From: Nothopassalora personata
Lineage: Eukaryota; Ascomycota; Dothideomycetes; Mycosphaerellales; Mycosphaerellaceae
Length of the DNA stretch: 64,000 nt
Reading direction: 5' to 3'
NCBI GenBank assembly: GCA_033816765.1
Contig: CM066297.1
Coordinates: forward strand, 2,102,573 to 2,166,572
The notes under the pieces are model-generated. The model searched no databases. It was given only the letters and a program-made list of their open reading frames with translations, and was not told the origin of the DNA. Shown piece by piece: positions 1-10,181 of this stretch; the stretch's first letter is position 1, and the number at the start of each line of letters is the position of its first letter. The position numbers and the translations under genes are program-made.

Positions 1-938
1 CTTCTGCTACAGCTTGGAGAGCTGAGCTGCGCCGCTTGCAACGCTTGGCATTCGGCATGCTTTATGCCGATGGAGAAAGGTACGACAGATGGCATATTCT
101 TCCCCTCGGGATCTGCTTAACTATGGGAAAAGGATGGTTTCAGCCTCCATCGGTAAGTATTGCTTCCTGTCCTTGTCAACAAAGAAAGTCATCTTCTAGG
201 CTGCTGTCCTAGCTTACCTGCATATAGCTGTGATAGTACGTTCCATCAGAGTGCCTTGTGCTGTCCACGAGCCGAAGACTGTGTCGAGCCTTGCTTCATC
301 CATTGTTCTGCCGCAAAAATTGGTCTTCAGTCCTGGGAGGCTTGGGCCGGCAGCGTTAGCCAACCTCTCACATCCATTTACCAACGACCTTGGTCATGAT
401 CTTCGTAAGGGTAATTCTTCATCGACTATGCTAGGGCTAGTTATTGCCGCTGACCTGGGAGCCGACCGTTGCCATTCATGTTTTGGGATAGAGGCCTTAC
501 AGCGTTTCGTACATGTGAGCGTGGCTGTGCAATTGTGTGGTTCTATTCGACTCCACTAATTCAGGGCATTCCAATCAAATATTGATCGAGGCTGCCTAGA
601 CAACAGTTAGCTTTCGTTACGCTGTGCACGACGTGCGACTGTGCACCACGTTCTATCCTGGGCGATGCATATCGATCAATGCCATTACAAGTCTCGACAA
701 CTGCGCCGACGCTGTGCACAGCCAGATGAAGTCTTGTCAATCGTGAAGAAGTAGTCTCCAAGAAGAAGGGTACTTTGTGTTTTCCCCGCGTCACATGCAC
801 AGCCGCCGTCATCCATGATCCATCGTTCTTCTCGTCGCTTCGACCTCAACATCACCAGACAACCTGCACCACAGCACATCGCATACGACCTGTGCGACCC
901 GTCCACTGCTTCATCCTCATCGTGAGGACATCAACACC
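1..938. other. Left-edge non-coding region and BXI1 upstream region
   Basis: I see no convincing gene here. Open frames on both strands are short and have no recognisable domain or initiation context. The last 150 bases are C/T-rich and lead into the start of the BAX-inhibitor gene, so they probably hold its promoter and 5' leader. Confidence 0.4.
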
Positions 939-1813
939 ATGGCAGCGAACACCAAGTACACCCCCGCGCCGCAGCGCGACAGCCTGGACGAGGCGCAATA
1001 CTCCCAGGCGCCACCCAGCTATCAGGCCGAACCACTCCTGAACGAGCCCAGAAACGAGGACGATAATGTTCCCGATGACTTCAAGGTATGCTCATAACAT
1101 CTGCCTATACACCGTGTCCAAGACGACTTCCATACTGACGAGTCCAGTTTGGCGGCTCTGTCGCAGAAGCAATCCTGCCCATCCGCATGCAGTTCATCCG
1201 CAAAGTCTACGCCATCCTCACCGCCCAAATCCTCCTCACCACCGTCATCTCCTCCATCTCCTTCTTCTCGACCGGCTTCAAGTCCTGGATCCAATCGAAC
1301 CAGTGGATGATGTGGGTTTCCCTCTTCGGCGCGATCGGCTTCATGCTCCTCACCTTCTGGAAACGCAAGAGCTTCCCGATGAACTTGATATTCTTGGGAG
1401 TATTCACGGCGCTGGAGGCATACTCGATTGCAGTCATCACGAGCTTCTACGAGTCGAGGATAGTGCTGCAGGCGCTTGTTTTCACGGCGGGGATATTCGT
1501 CTTCCTGAGTCTGTTTGCTTGTCAGACCAAGTATGACTTTACGAGCTGGATGCCGTATCTTTTTGGGGCGCTGTGGGTGTTGATCCTCTTCGGCTTCATG
1601 TCAGCGTTCTTCCCGCACACGAAGACGGTTGAGTTGGGATATGGAATCGTGGCTGCGCTGATCTTCAGTGGATACATACTGGTGGACACACAGCTTATCA
1701 TCCGACACTACCATGTCGAGGAGGAGATTGCCGCGGCAATCTCGCTTTATTTGGATATCCTGAACTTGTTCCTGGCTATCCTCAGGATCTTGAACAGCCA
1801 GAACAACAACTAG
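939..1813 (+). CDS. BXI1: BAX inhibitor-1 family (TMBIM/Bxi1) membrane protein
   Basis: Two exons, 939..1085 and 1148..1813, encode 270 residues. The intron 1086..1147 (62 nt) starts GTATGC, has an ACTGAC branch site and ends CAG. The start at 939 gives a hydrophilic N-terminus of about 60 residues rich in Pro, Gln, Asp and Glu. The family entry motif IRMQFIRKVYAILTAQ follows, then a run of about seven hydrophobic helices (for example LLTTVISSISFF and LVFTAGIFVFLSLF). The protein ends in the usual short polar tail after LAILRILN. BI-1 family proteins sit in ER, Golgi or vacuolar membranes, influence calcium leak and protect against stress-induced death; yeast Bxi1 is linked to the unfolded-protein response. 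Length and layout match fungal family members. The role is inferred from the family; identification of the family itself is firm. Confidence 0.93.
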
Positions 1814-2535
1814 GCCCGAGTATGATGGGGACTTGGAACTTCACGACTAGACCACACCTTACGGATTCAGATTGATGGTTAGCGTTATTGATAGTGTACT
1901 TTATGCTAGCACATAGATGGGTCATTGTACTTTGTCTGCGATCACTTTGCCAGCCGTCTCGATGCCTCTTGCTTCGCGTCTCAGATGCGCGACACCACCG
2001 AAGAGGTAACATAGAATAGACAGCTTCTTCTACTTGTTCCCGCTGTTTCCTGTAGACCTGTGAACGTGACAGAAAAGCAGTCAGTGAATGAAGGATATGC
2101 GTGATAAGCACAGATCTCGTGGCGGGGCTTGTATTGGCCTCATGGACCCCGGTCAGGCGATCGCGATGACGGAAGCGGCATGTGCGAGAGACAATGACTT
2201 TTGCTCGACAAGTCTTCGTCTGCACGCAACACCACACACCACACAATCACACATCACCTCCGACAAACAACCAACAACTATTGCTTGTGCCTTTGACTGT
2301 TACCGACGACAGCAAACAACAAAGCTCGTCAGCATCCACCTCCGACCAAAGCCCGACAGCTTTCATCATCACAGTCGAAGCAGCAACGGGAAGCACCACT
2401 ACTTCTGACTCTTACCGCCACCACCACCACCACCACAATACTATCACGGTAATTACATCAGTATATAGACGGCGGCGACGAGGCAGAGGGAAGCCTACAC
2501 ATACTCGAGCCAGCGCGCTCACATCAACCACCGAG
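1814..2535. other. Intergenic region upstream of the UBX gene
   Basis: About 720 bp lie between the BXI1 stop and the UBX-protein start. The frame of the downstream gene stays open upstream to 2182, but that stretch is rich in His/Thr/Ser codons and low-complexity CAC triplets (about 2417-2436), so I read it as 5' leader. No other gene is visible. Confidence 0.5.
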
Positions 2536-4146
2536 ATGGACGAGCAGATCTCCACCTTCGTGGCCTTTACCGGCGCGTCCACAGAACAGGCGCAGACCTA
2601 TCTGCAGCTCGCAGACGGCAACGTGGAAGCAGCTGCAGGGCTCTTCTTCGAGAATCCCGGTCTCGGCAACACATCAATCGCGCCCGCACCTTCAGCACCT
2701 GCACCGGCAAATCGCGAGCCACCAATAACCGTCGATAGCGACGATGAGCTGGATCTGGACGACGATGAGGTGCAAGAGACGGGAGGCAGACCAGCACAGC
2801 AGGGCGGGCCGTCAGTCGAGGACGATGAGGCGATGGCGAGGCGCCTCCAACAAGAGATGTACGGTGGCGGAGGTAGCGGAGGTGCAGGTGCTGGTGGATT
2901 TGGTGAAGACGAAGTGAGAGCACCGATGGCGAGGACGACAGAGACTCTGGTTGGGCCTGGCAGCTATGACTACCGAAGCGATCCCGGTGAGATGAACGCC
3001 GCGATAGCAGAGCAGATGTTCAACCGGCAGAATCGGGCACGGGGTGGAGGACAAGCGGGTATCTTCAACCAGCGATCATCTGCAGCCATCTGGAACAGCG
3101 ACGACCCGAATGACCCAGATGCACATGCGCAAGCACTGCACCGAGCCACCAATGGCGCCTCGAGTGCATCCACCAAGGCCACCCACCTTGCTGAGCTCTT
3201 CCGTCCACCGTTCGACCTGATCGCAGGCTTCTCATTCTCTCACGCTCGAGATGTGGGTAAGGAGGAGGAGAAGTGGGTCATGGTGAATGTGCAAGATCCT
3301 TCCATCTTCGACTGCCAGGTTTTGAATCGGGATCTCTGGAAGAATGAGTCAATCCGCGAGACGATCAAGGAGCACTTCGTCTTCTTGCAATACAACAAGG
3401 ACGATCCACGTGGGCAAGAATACGTGCAGTACTACTTCGCCAACATGCGAGACTCAGATGATGCTTACCCTCACATCGCAATCGTCGACCCACGCACAGG
3501 TGAGCAGGTCAAGACGTGGAGCGGCAGCCCTGGTCCCAAGCCGTCGGACTTCCTCATGGACCTGCACGAATTCCTCGACCGCTACAGTCTTAAGATGGAA
3601 AAGAAGAACCCGGTGCAGAAGCAGAGGAAGGAGAGCAAGAAGGATGTTGCAGCGATGAGCGAGGAGGAGATGTTGGAGATGGCCCTACAGAACAGCATGG
3701 CGAATGGTCCTAGTACGGCGCCAAAGGAGGATGACCCCGATGCTCTTACTAAGAGTGTCGAGTTCAGTGGGAAGGGCAAAGCTCCGGCTGGCACCGAGGA
3801 TGCTATGGATGTTGAGCCAAGTGCATCTGCGGCGCCAGGTAAGGCCACACCTTTCTCACAAATCTCCTCGACAACCCCACACGAGGAGCCCGCCACCGAC
3901 CCGGCAACCACTACACGCATCCAGTTCCGTCACCCCGGTGGGCGCATCGTACGACGATTCAACGTGGATGACCCTGTACGTCGCCTGTACGAGTGGCTGA
4001 AGGCCTCACCATTCGAGGGCCATGAAGGTGAAGCCTTCCAACTTATCAGCATCGGCAAGAACCTGATCGAGTCGCTCGATACAACCATCGCGGACGCCAA
4101 CCTCAAGCAAGGTACCGTCATGGTAGAGTTCATCGACGATGAGTAG
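2536..4146 (+). CDS. UBX5: UBA-UAS-UIM-UBX protein (Ubx5/UBXN7 type p97 adaptor)
   Basis: A single exon of 536 residues. The start at 2536 puts the UBA-like fold at residues 1-45 (QISTFVAFTGAS and NVEAAAGLFFENPG). An acidic linker follows. A thioredoxin-like UAS domain spans about 215-345 (LFRPPFDLIAGFSF, PHIAIVDPRTGEQ). A ubiquitin-interacting motif lies near 374 (EEEMLEMALQNSM), and a C-terminal UBX domain runs from about 458 to the end (RIQFRHPGGRIVRRF). This order is that of yeast Ubx5 and human UBXN7, which dock the Cdc48/p97 ATPase to ubiquitinated substrates and cullin ligases. The canonical Cdc48-binding FPR turn of the UBX fold is not obvious. A longer in-frame start at 2182 is possible but unlikely because of its composition. 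It is convergent with PEX1. Confidence 0.92.
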   Translation: MDEQISTFVAFTGASTEQAQTYLQLADGNVEAAAGLFFENPGLGNTSIAPAPSAPAPANREPPITVDSDDELDLDDDEVQETGGRPAQQGGPSVEDDEAMARRLQQEMYGGGGSGGAGAGGFGEDEVRAPMARTTETLVGPGSYDYRSDPGEMNAAIAEQMFNRQNRARGGGQAGIFNQRSSAAIWNSDDPNDPDAHAQALHRATNGASSASTKATHLAELFRPPFDLIAGFSFSHARDVGKEEEKWVMVNVQDPSIFDCQVLNRDLWKNESIRETIKEHFVFLQYNKDDPRGQEYVQYYFANMRDSDDAYPHIAIVDPRTGEQVKTWSGSPGPKPSDFLMDLHEFLDRYSLKMEKKNPVQKQRKESKKDVAAMSEEEMLEMALQNSMANGPSTAPKEDDPDALTKSVEFSGKGKAPAGTEDAMDVEPSASAAPGKATPFSQISSTTPHEEPATDPATTTRIQFRHPGGRIVRRFNVDDPVRRLYEWLKASPFEGHEGEAFQLISIGKNLIESLDTTIADANLKQGTVMVEFIDDE

Positions 4147-4601
4147 TGCTTGGTCGATGGACCACGCCAAATGCCACAGCATGTGAGAAGGGAAGCTCGT
4201 CGCTCTGAGCTTCGCGCAGACGAGGCGGCTTTGGAGGATGCTGTATCATCCCAGGTCCAGAAGCGCCGGCTTCCCAGCGTCGTGGGAAAACGCCGATTAG
4301 AACCATCGCGGTGATGGTATGAGCGCTGTTTTGCATGTTCATTCTGCATTACATGGCGTTATCGTTTCTCTGGGGACCGCGAGGGACAAGACGGCTTTGA
4401 TGAGCGAGCTACTATGCCGCTGCGGCTGTGGATAGACGGAGGATGTTAAGTATGTTAGGTCCGCTTCACGGCTGGACGTGCTCGCTGGTAATGCGCTACA
4501 TACTTTTGGCATGCAACATGAATTGATGACAACCCATCCTCTCTCTCTCTCTTTGCGTTTCTTTGCCCGGTCTTCTTCAACACTTGCTCACCTCGTCCTC
4601 A
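4147..4601. other. Convergent 3' intergenic region
   Basis: This 455 bp region separates the 3' ends of the UBX gene and PEX1. It contains C/T tracts (CTCTCTCTCTCTTT near 4542) and no supported gene. It must carry both polyadenylation regions; I cannot place them exactly. Confidence 0.5.
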
Positions 4602-7600
4602 TCACATCAAACTCGTCCTCCCCCCAATCTCCGTCCCACCCTGTCCATCCTGCATATCTCCATTCCGCCCCACGACAAATTCCCGATATATCCTCGCCAA
4701 CCTGCCCCGTTCCTGTGCACTAATACTACTCCTCGTCTCCTGTAGACTCTTCTCTAAATGCTTCCAGCTAATGACAGGCTCAGCACTCTCACTCTGCTCA
4801 CCGGAACCGGAACCGGAACCGGAACCGGATCCAGGTCTAGTCCCGTTGACTTGAGAAGATACAGGAGGTCTCCCTTGCGCGGCGTGTCGCTCAGCTCTCG
4901 CCTTCCTCCTCGAGAGCTGAAGAGCTGCAAGCTTCGCGGCGATTTCAGCACGGGTTGCGGCTGTTTGTGCTGCGGTTTGGGCAGTGGCTTCAGCTGCCGA
5001 ATAATCTCGGGAGCCAGAGCTGACTTCGCCGTAGCGGAAGTATGTGAAATCGTAGGCTTTGCTCGCGCTGCCGCCTCGTCCTCTGCTGCCGTCTTTGGAC
5101 TTCTTGCCCAGCTCCTGGCCTGCTGAGTCGGCTGAGGGTCCGAGGACGTCGTGAATGGCTTCGAGGTGGGCGTTGTACATTACTGCTTGTAAGTCTGCGC
5201 CGGAGTAGCCGTCGGTCCGGCGCGCGACTTCGGAGATTGAGTGTGGTCCTGTGTTGTTGGAGTCGTCTGTTAGGTCCCGGGAGAGGTGAAGCTTTTTGCT
5301 GATGGCTTGGAGGATGTCGAGGCGGTCTTCTTCGTTGGGCATGTCGCAGATCAGCGATTTGTCGAGACGTCCGGGACGGAGTAGGGCAGGATCGATGAGG
5401 TCGGGACGGGATGTAGCGGCGAGGACGTAGACGCCAGAAAGGCCCTCGGCTCCGTCCATCATGGTCAGGAGCATGTTGACGACGCGATCTGTTACGCCAG
5501 TACTGTCGTGGCCACGTTTTGGCGCGATAGAGTCAAATTCGTCGAAGAAGAGAACGCAAGGCTTCGCGGCTTCGGCGCGCTCGAAGAGGTCCCGGACAGA
5601 CTTCTCGCTTGCTCCGATGTACTTGTTCAGAATCTCGGGTCCTTTGACGGAGATGAAATTGAGACCACATTCGCCAGCTACAGCGGATGCGAGGAGGGTT
5701 TTGCCGCAGCCAGGAAAGCCATATAGCAGTAGGCCAGATCGAAGGCGCAGAGGACATTTTGCGAACAGAGGAGCATAGGTTGTTGGGTACTGGAGAGTTT
5801 CGAGGAGGGTTTGGCGGGTTTCTTTCAGGCCACCGATGGCTGCAAAGGTGGTGGTCGAGGATTGCAGAGTTACGCCTCTGAGGGATGCGGGCGTGAAGCC
5901 TTTGAGGGCCGCTGTGAAGTCGTCTGCTGCGAGAGTGATGTTGTCAGACTCGTTGTCGCTGGATACGGCGCGGATCAAGGCTTCGCTGCGAGCTCGTGAG
6001 GCAAGAAGGGCTAGATCTCCGGGCATATAGCCATCAGTCTGGCCTGCGATCTCGAGGAGATCGAGGTTGGAGTCGATGTCCACGCCCTCGTGGTCAGCAC
6101 CTCCAGCAGAACTTGGTCTCGTATCGTCGCCGTCAGATCCGTCCATCCACTCGTTCGCAGCACTGCCATTTCGGCGTATGGCCCCCGCTCCGGCGTCATC
6201 ATCAGGCTGCTTCTGAGCTTGCTTCACGAGCAGCTCCAAAACTCTACGTCTGCCGTCTTTGCTGGGCGCCTTCAGAGCAATGATGTCTCTTACAACATGA
6301 CCACCTATCACGACGTTGTTGACAGCTTCCTTACTTTGGGCAGTAGCAAGCATCACGACGCCATGGTCTCGACCACACCACTCTCGTACGATGGGCCCCA
6401 GCAACTCGCTGACTTGCCGACTCTTGCCATTAGCTCCTTGTTCCAGTTCAGTCTCCGTGGGACATAGCTTGTCTAGATCATCCAGGATCACGAGAGACCG
6501 GCCGCCCAAGCGCGCTCCCCAGGAAGCGGAGGCAAAGACTCGTTGCAAAGTGTCCTTGATGGTCTTGACCCGGGTCTCCTCATTTGCCAATGTACTGCAT
6601 GGGAAGTAGATGATGTTGTAGAGGTACTCGCTTCGAAGTTGATGAGCGAGCAGATGTGTCAAGGATGTCTTTCCGGAGCCGAGGCCGCCGGTGAGCAGCA
6701 CTGATGAAGAATGAAGAAGACTCTTCCGCGTCTGCTCGATCGTTGTGTCAATGCCGACCATCTCAGGAATAGTCTCTGGCAGCTTTTCTCCAGGTGGCCA
6801 TTGGGGTACTTTCAGCCGTACAGTCTGCTCCTGCATAGTTATCTCGAGCTTCCTCTCGCCTCCTATAAGCCAGTTCGTCCTAGCTTTAGCTGGATCTCCA
6901 GGTGGAGCGGGATCGAAGTCCACAATACCTCCTGGCCAGCCCTCTTGCGGCGGAATAAGCATGCCATCCGTAAGCGGACCCTCGAGAAGACCTTTGCCGA
7001 ATATAGTCTTGAAGAGCTGCACGGCGTCGTCGCCCTCGCCTTTCGACTTGCCTCCAAACTTGATGCCAGCCGACTTCTTTTCCGCCTGCGATGGAGAATA
7101 TGGCGTCACCTTCAAACGCTTGACAATGGCTTCCTTGCTAGCCTGCGAAGATGGGTCCTTCATGGCAGAAGCTGTTCTCGGAAGAGGTGCAGGCGCTGGG
7201 TCGATTCTGACTATGCCGCCAACGATACCTTCCGCTCCTAACGCGCCGCACAGCAAAGACGAAAGTGCAACATGTCTGCTGTCTGGCGCATCTTCCCACG
7301 CACATAGCTTCGCAACCACTTTCGAAGCAAGCTGCTGCTCCGATGATGGCTGACTCTGGGGATCCACTGGCTCCTGCAGACCTGCCGGCTTCACCACTGT
7401 GACAGCGGCCCATGTCACCCCACGCAAAGTCTTCGAAAGCAGATGCTCACGATCGAGCCAGACTCGGAGGCCTTCGTCTTTCAAGTCATCTCCACCCTCT
7501 TCGAACCACTCGTTCTGCAGTGCTCGGGTGACACCACGCAGAAACAATGGAGGCCTAGCCTTTTCACTCTCATGTGTGCTCCGGTGCCGTACTTGGCTCC

Positions 7601-8483
7601 TCGTGCTCCTGCCTCCTGCACTTCTCGCACCAGCACTGACTGTGCTTCGATTGTCCCTGGAGCTGCTTGGTCTGGCTCGTTCTCTCGTCTTCGGTGCCAC
7701 AATCACCTCTGCGTCTGGCGATATCTTCACGAAGAATTGTGTGCTGGGCGCTGCGGGTGTCAGCGAGGTCACTGTGATGTTAGCCGTGGAAGTAGGGGTG
7801 AGATGTAGCGTGAGAGGGTGGCTGTGGCCGGCTGCGGGGTTTGGAAGGGCTCGAACTTGGGACAGAAAGTTCATCTCCAGAAAAGACGAATGAAGCTCGA
7901 TGACTGGAAACTGTTATTAGCATACGGCGTGCGCTGCTCTGGAGGGATGCAGTCTGTCTTACTCTCCCAGTCCGTGGCAGTGAGAGGTTCAATGTTGACG
8001 GTATGTGCCTGAGGTGGATCAAGGTGGAGAGATAGATTTGCCTACACCACCACATCAGCCTACCATGATCCGTGTGCTTGGTGAGCACATGGAGGCTGAA
8101 CCGACCTTCATGCCCTCGCCCAGGCCTAGCCGCCTCGCAAACGTAGCATCCATCTCGACTGTTGGTACGTCATGCTCTTGCCTGCCGCCACTCCGCACAG
8201 CATCTCTTCCTACCAAGGGTGCGACCTTGGACTGCGATTGCATGCCCGTCCATCCCAGGTATGCACTCTGTGTCGTCGCCGCGGGCTTCCCTCTCGGCTG
8301 ATCTTGGCTCGAAGGCACAGATTGTCGCCATTGCACTTCCACCACCACGTTCTGTGCGACAATGTTACTGTTCAGGAGCAGCGAGACCAATGAAGGCGGT
8401 AGATTCAGCAGACAGCTCTTCAGACTGGGCAGCAGGACCACGTCCACTGTCGTCGACCTTCCGATGCTACCGCTGGACGCCAT
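4602..8483 (-). CDS. PEX1: Peroxisomal AAA+ ATPase peroxin-1 (Pex1)
   Basis: Three exons on the minus strand (8483..8064, 8008..7963, 7903..4602) give about 1255 residues. Introns are 8009..8063 and 7904..7962; the second joins cleanly to read DWEIIELH. The N-terminal Pex1 domain is clear (LKSCLLNLPPSLVSLLL, AYLGWTGMQS). The D1 ATPase has a P-loop GGLGSGKTS near residue 560. D2 has GFPGCGKT near 883 and Walker B VLFFDEFDSIAPKRG, so D2 looks fully catalytic. The C-terminus GRTSLM fits the fungal family. Pex1 with Pex6 extracts ubiquitinated Pex5 from the peroxisomal membrane for matrix-protein import. A Gly-Ser repeat sits in the linker after D2. The exon 1/2 junction (…STRIM then AHTVN) is the least certain part, because this loop is usually somewhat longer and of different sequence. 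Confidence 0.94.
4801..4830. repeat. Hexanucleotide (CCGGAA)n microsatellite inside PEX1
   Basis: About five tandem CCGGAA units, in frame with PEX1 on the minus strand, encode alternating Ser-Gly residues (GSGSGSGSGSG). Its length is likely to vary between strains because six-base slippage keeps the frame. Confidence 0.85.
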
Positions 8484-9183
8484 GTCGGTGGGCGATTTAT
8501 AACGTTATGAGGAACAACCATGCGCGTCGGACATTGAAGTCTCATGAAATCCAAGCAAATATTGCTGGGCCATTAGGCAGTGGTATGTACTTGTACCTAC
8601 TGCCTGCGTGCGGGCTCTGCTCCGGCGCGGCAGGTTTCAGCAGAGCGTCTCTACCCACGGCCCCGCCAATCGGAAGCTTAGTTTCCTCGGGCAACACGTT
8701 CCGGTCTCGGCCGAGCAGAAAGAACCCATGAACAGGCTACTGACGAGGACCAGGTTTGGCTTGACCTCAGCTGGTGGACCGACCAGTGCAAGAGCGTGCT
8801 GGAAGACGCCATGCAATCCTTCACGAAGCGGCACGAGGACGATACCGAATGCTGTTGCCTGCTTTCATGTATCAGCATCCAACAACGAGTCACCCGGTGG
8901 ACAGCGCGAGCCAGCCCGGCCGGTTTTCATGGGAGTCCGATGAGCTAGCGCCGCTCTACGTAACCATTGCACAAGCGGTGCACTTGCTGGAAGCGTTAGC
9001 TGGATCGGTTCCGTGGTAGAAGTGAGGCGACAAGAAGCTCTCAACTCATGCCTCGGCGAAGCAATGGCCGTGACTGACCAGTATCGGAGGTGGGCAATGC
9101 AGATTGTCAAGAGCTGATGTAGCATCGTGCTGTACCGGGTCAGGCAATAATCATATCAACCCCTGCGAGGATGAATCCCTCAT
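8484..9183. other. PEX1 upstream region
   Basis: No gene is supported. Frames are short and unlike any family I know. The stretch next to 8484 should hold the PEX1 promoter; the left boundary of the transposon relic is at 9184. Confidence 0.4.
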
Positions 9184-9615
9184 CTAACCCGATATGTCCA
9201 TATATATATAGGTAACAGTCCCTGTATAGACTCTATTAACACACTTAAAATACACGCGTCTCTAGTGCTATATACCTATCTTGTTACACTGTCATTACAG
9301 CTAGAGGCCGCCTATTTACACCTTTCGAGAAGGGCTGGATAGAGGCTCTTTATCAGCACGCCTACTTGTATCGCTAAGAAGCTAGACACGACCAAAGCAG
9401 CTATCTCTTAGGTCATCTTACGCATGAAATAAGACCTACGGAAACTACTACGAAGAGGACGACCTATCGTACTTACTACCCGTAAGCGACGTCGTCTCAT
9501 AAATAGAGCGACTGCTAATGCCTGCTATAGGCGGCTTCGGCTTGACTAGATTGTAGCAAAGGAGGACCTATCCTTCGACATCCGTCCGCTACGATATATC
9601 GATATATCGGGTGAG
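9184..9615 (+). mobile_element. Decayed Tc1/mariner-type element fragment with inverted repeats
   Basis: The left end 9184-9208 and the reverse complement of 9591-9615 share CTNACCCGATATNTCNATATAT (19 of the first 22 bases match), so the 432 bp unit is bounded by imperfect inverted repeats. Between them, on the plus strand at about 9345-9640, one frame reads like the helix-turn-helix start of a Tc1-type transposase: IAKKLDTTKAAIS, then RRGRPIVLTTRKRRRLINRA and TANACYRRLRLD. It is cut by TAG and TAA stops and ends well before any catalytic DDE core, so it cannot encode an active enzyme. It is either an internally deleted, MITE-like derivative or a solo remnant. TA precedes the left ACCCGATAT; the right flank has GA, so a TA target duplication is only partly preserved. 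Confidence 0.7.
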
Positions 9616-10181
9616 ATAAAGGATCCCCCCTAGCAGGTGTTAATATGATTATTGCCTGCCCCTGTACGTGTACAGGACTGCTGTCCATTCTGCCGGTGCC
9701 GTCTTCAGCACGCCACCACACATTCTCCGCCTCGCAAGGCTCGCTTTGTTTGTGAGTGTGCTACCGATATCGTTCGTGTCTTTGTCGGACTTAGCCACAA
9801 ATGCCGATCACTGCATCGTAAGAGGACTCCACTTCGCTGCAGCATAGTCTGCAGCCGCGGTTGATGACTGGGCGAGCTGGGGTACTTCGACGCAGATCGG
9901 TGTTGTTGACTTCGCCGCTAAGAGCTCTGTTGTACGGGCAAAGGAAACAAGCCTTCACTACTTGCCTGTGTGCCGTTACTGACGGCCTTGCCGCTCCAAT
10001 CGCTTGCTTTGTCGAATTAGAAAAGCTTGACGGCTGTCGGCCCTTAACCACTGTTTGCCGCCGATCGGTCGAGCATGATGCGTCGACTGCTTTATGTACC
10101 TTCGACATCGGTCTTTCCTCCCATGCACCCACCATCGCTGCCTATGCGTCCAACTTTTCAATCACAATACTTTCGCAGAAC
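9616..10181. promoter_or_regulatory. YOR1 upstream region
   Basis: This 566 bp region separates the transposon relic from the chosen ABC-transporter start. The transporter frame stays open back to 9861, but that extension has no conserved feature. I treat it as promoter and 5' leader. Confidence 0.35.

Noticed and set aside
2182..2535. N-terminal extension of the UBX protein
   Set aside because: Codon content is low-complexity His/Thr/Ser and the UBA-like domain begins directly at the 2536 ATG.
9861..10181. 107-residue N-terminal extension of the YOR1-like transporter
   Set aside because: It has no hydrophobic TMD0 helices and no conserved feature; the 10182 ATG is a better start.
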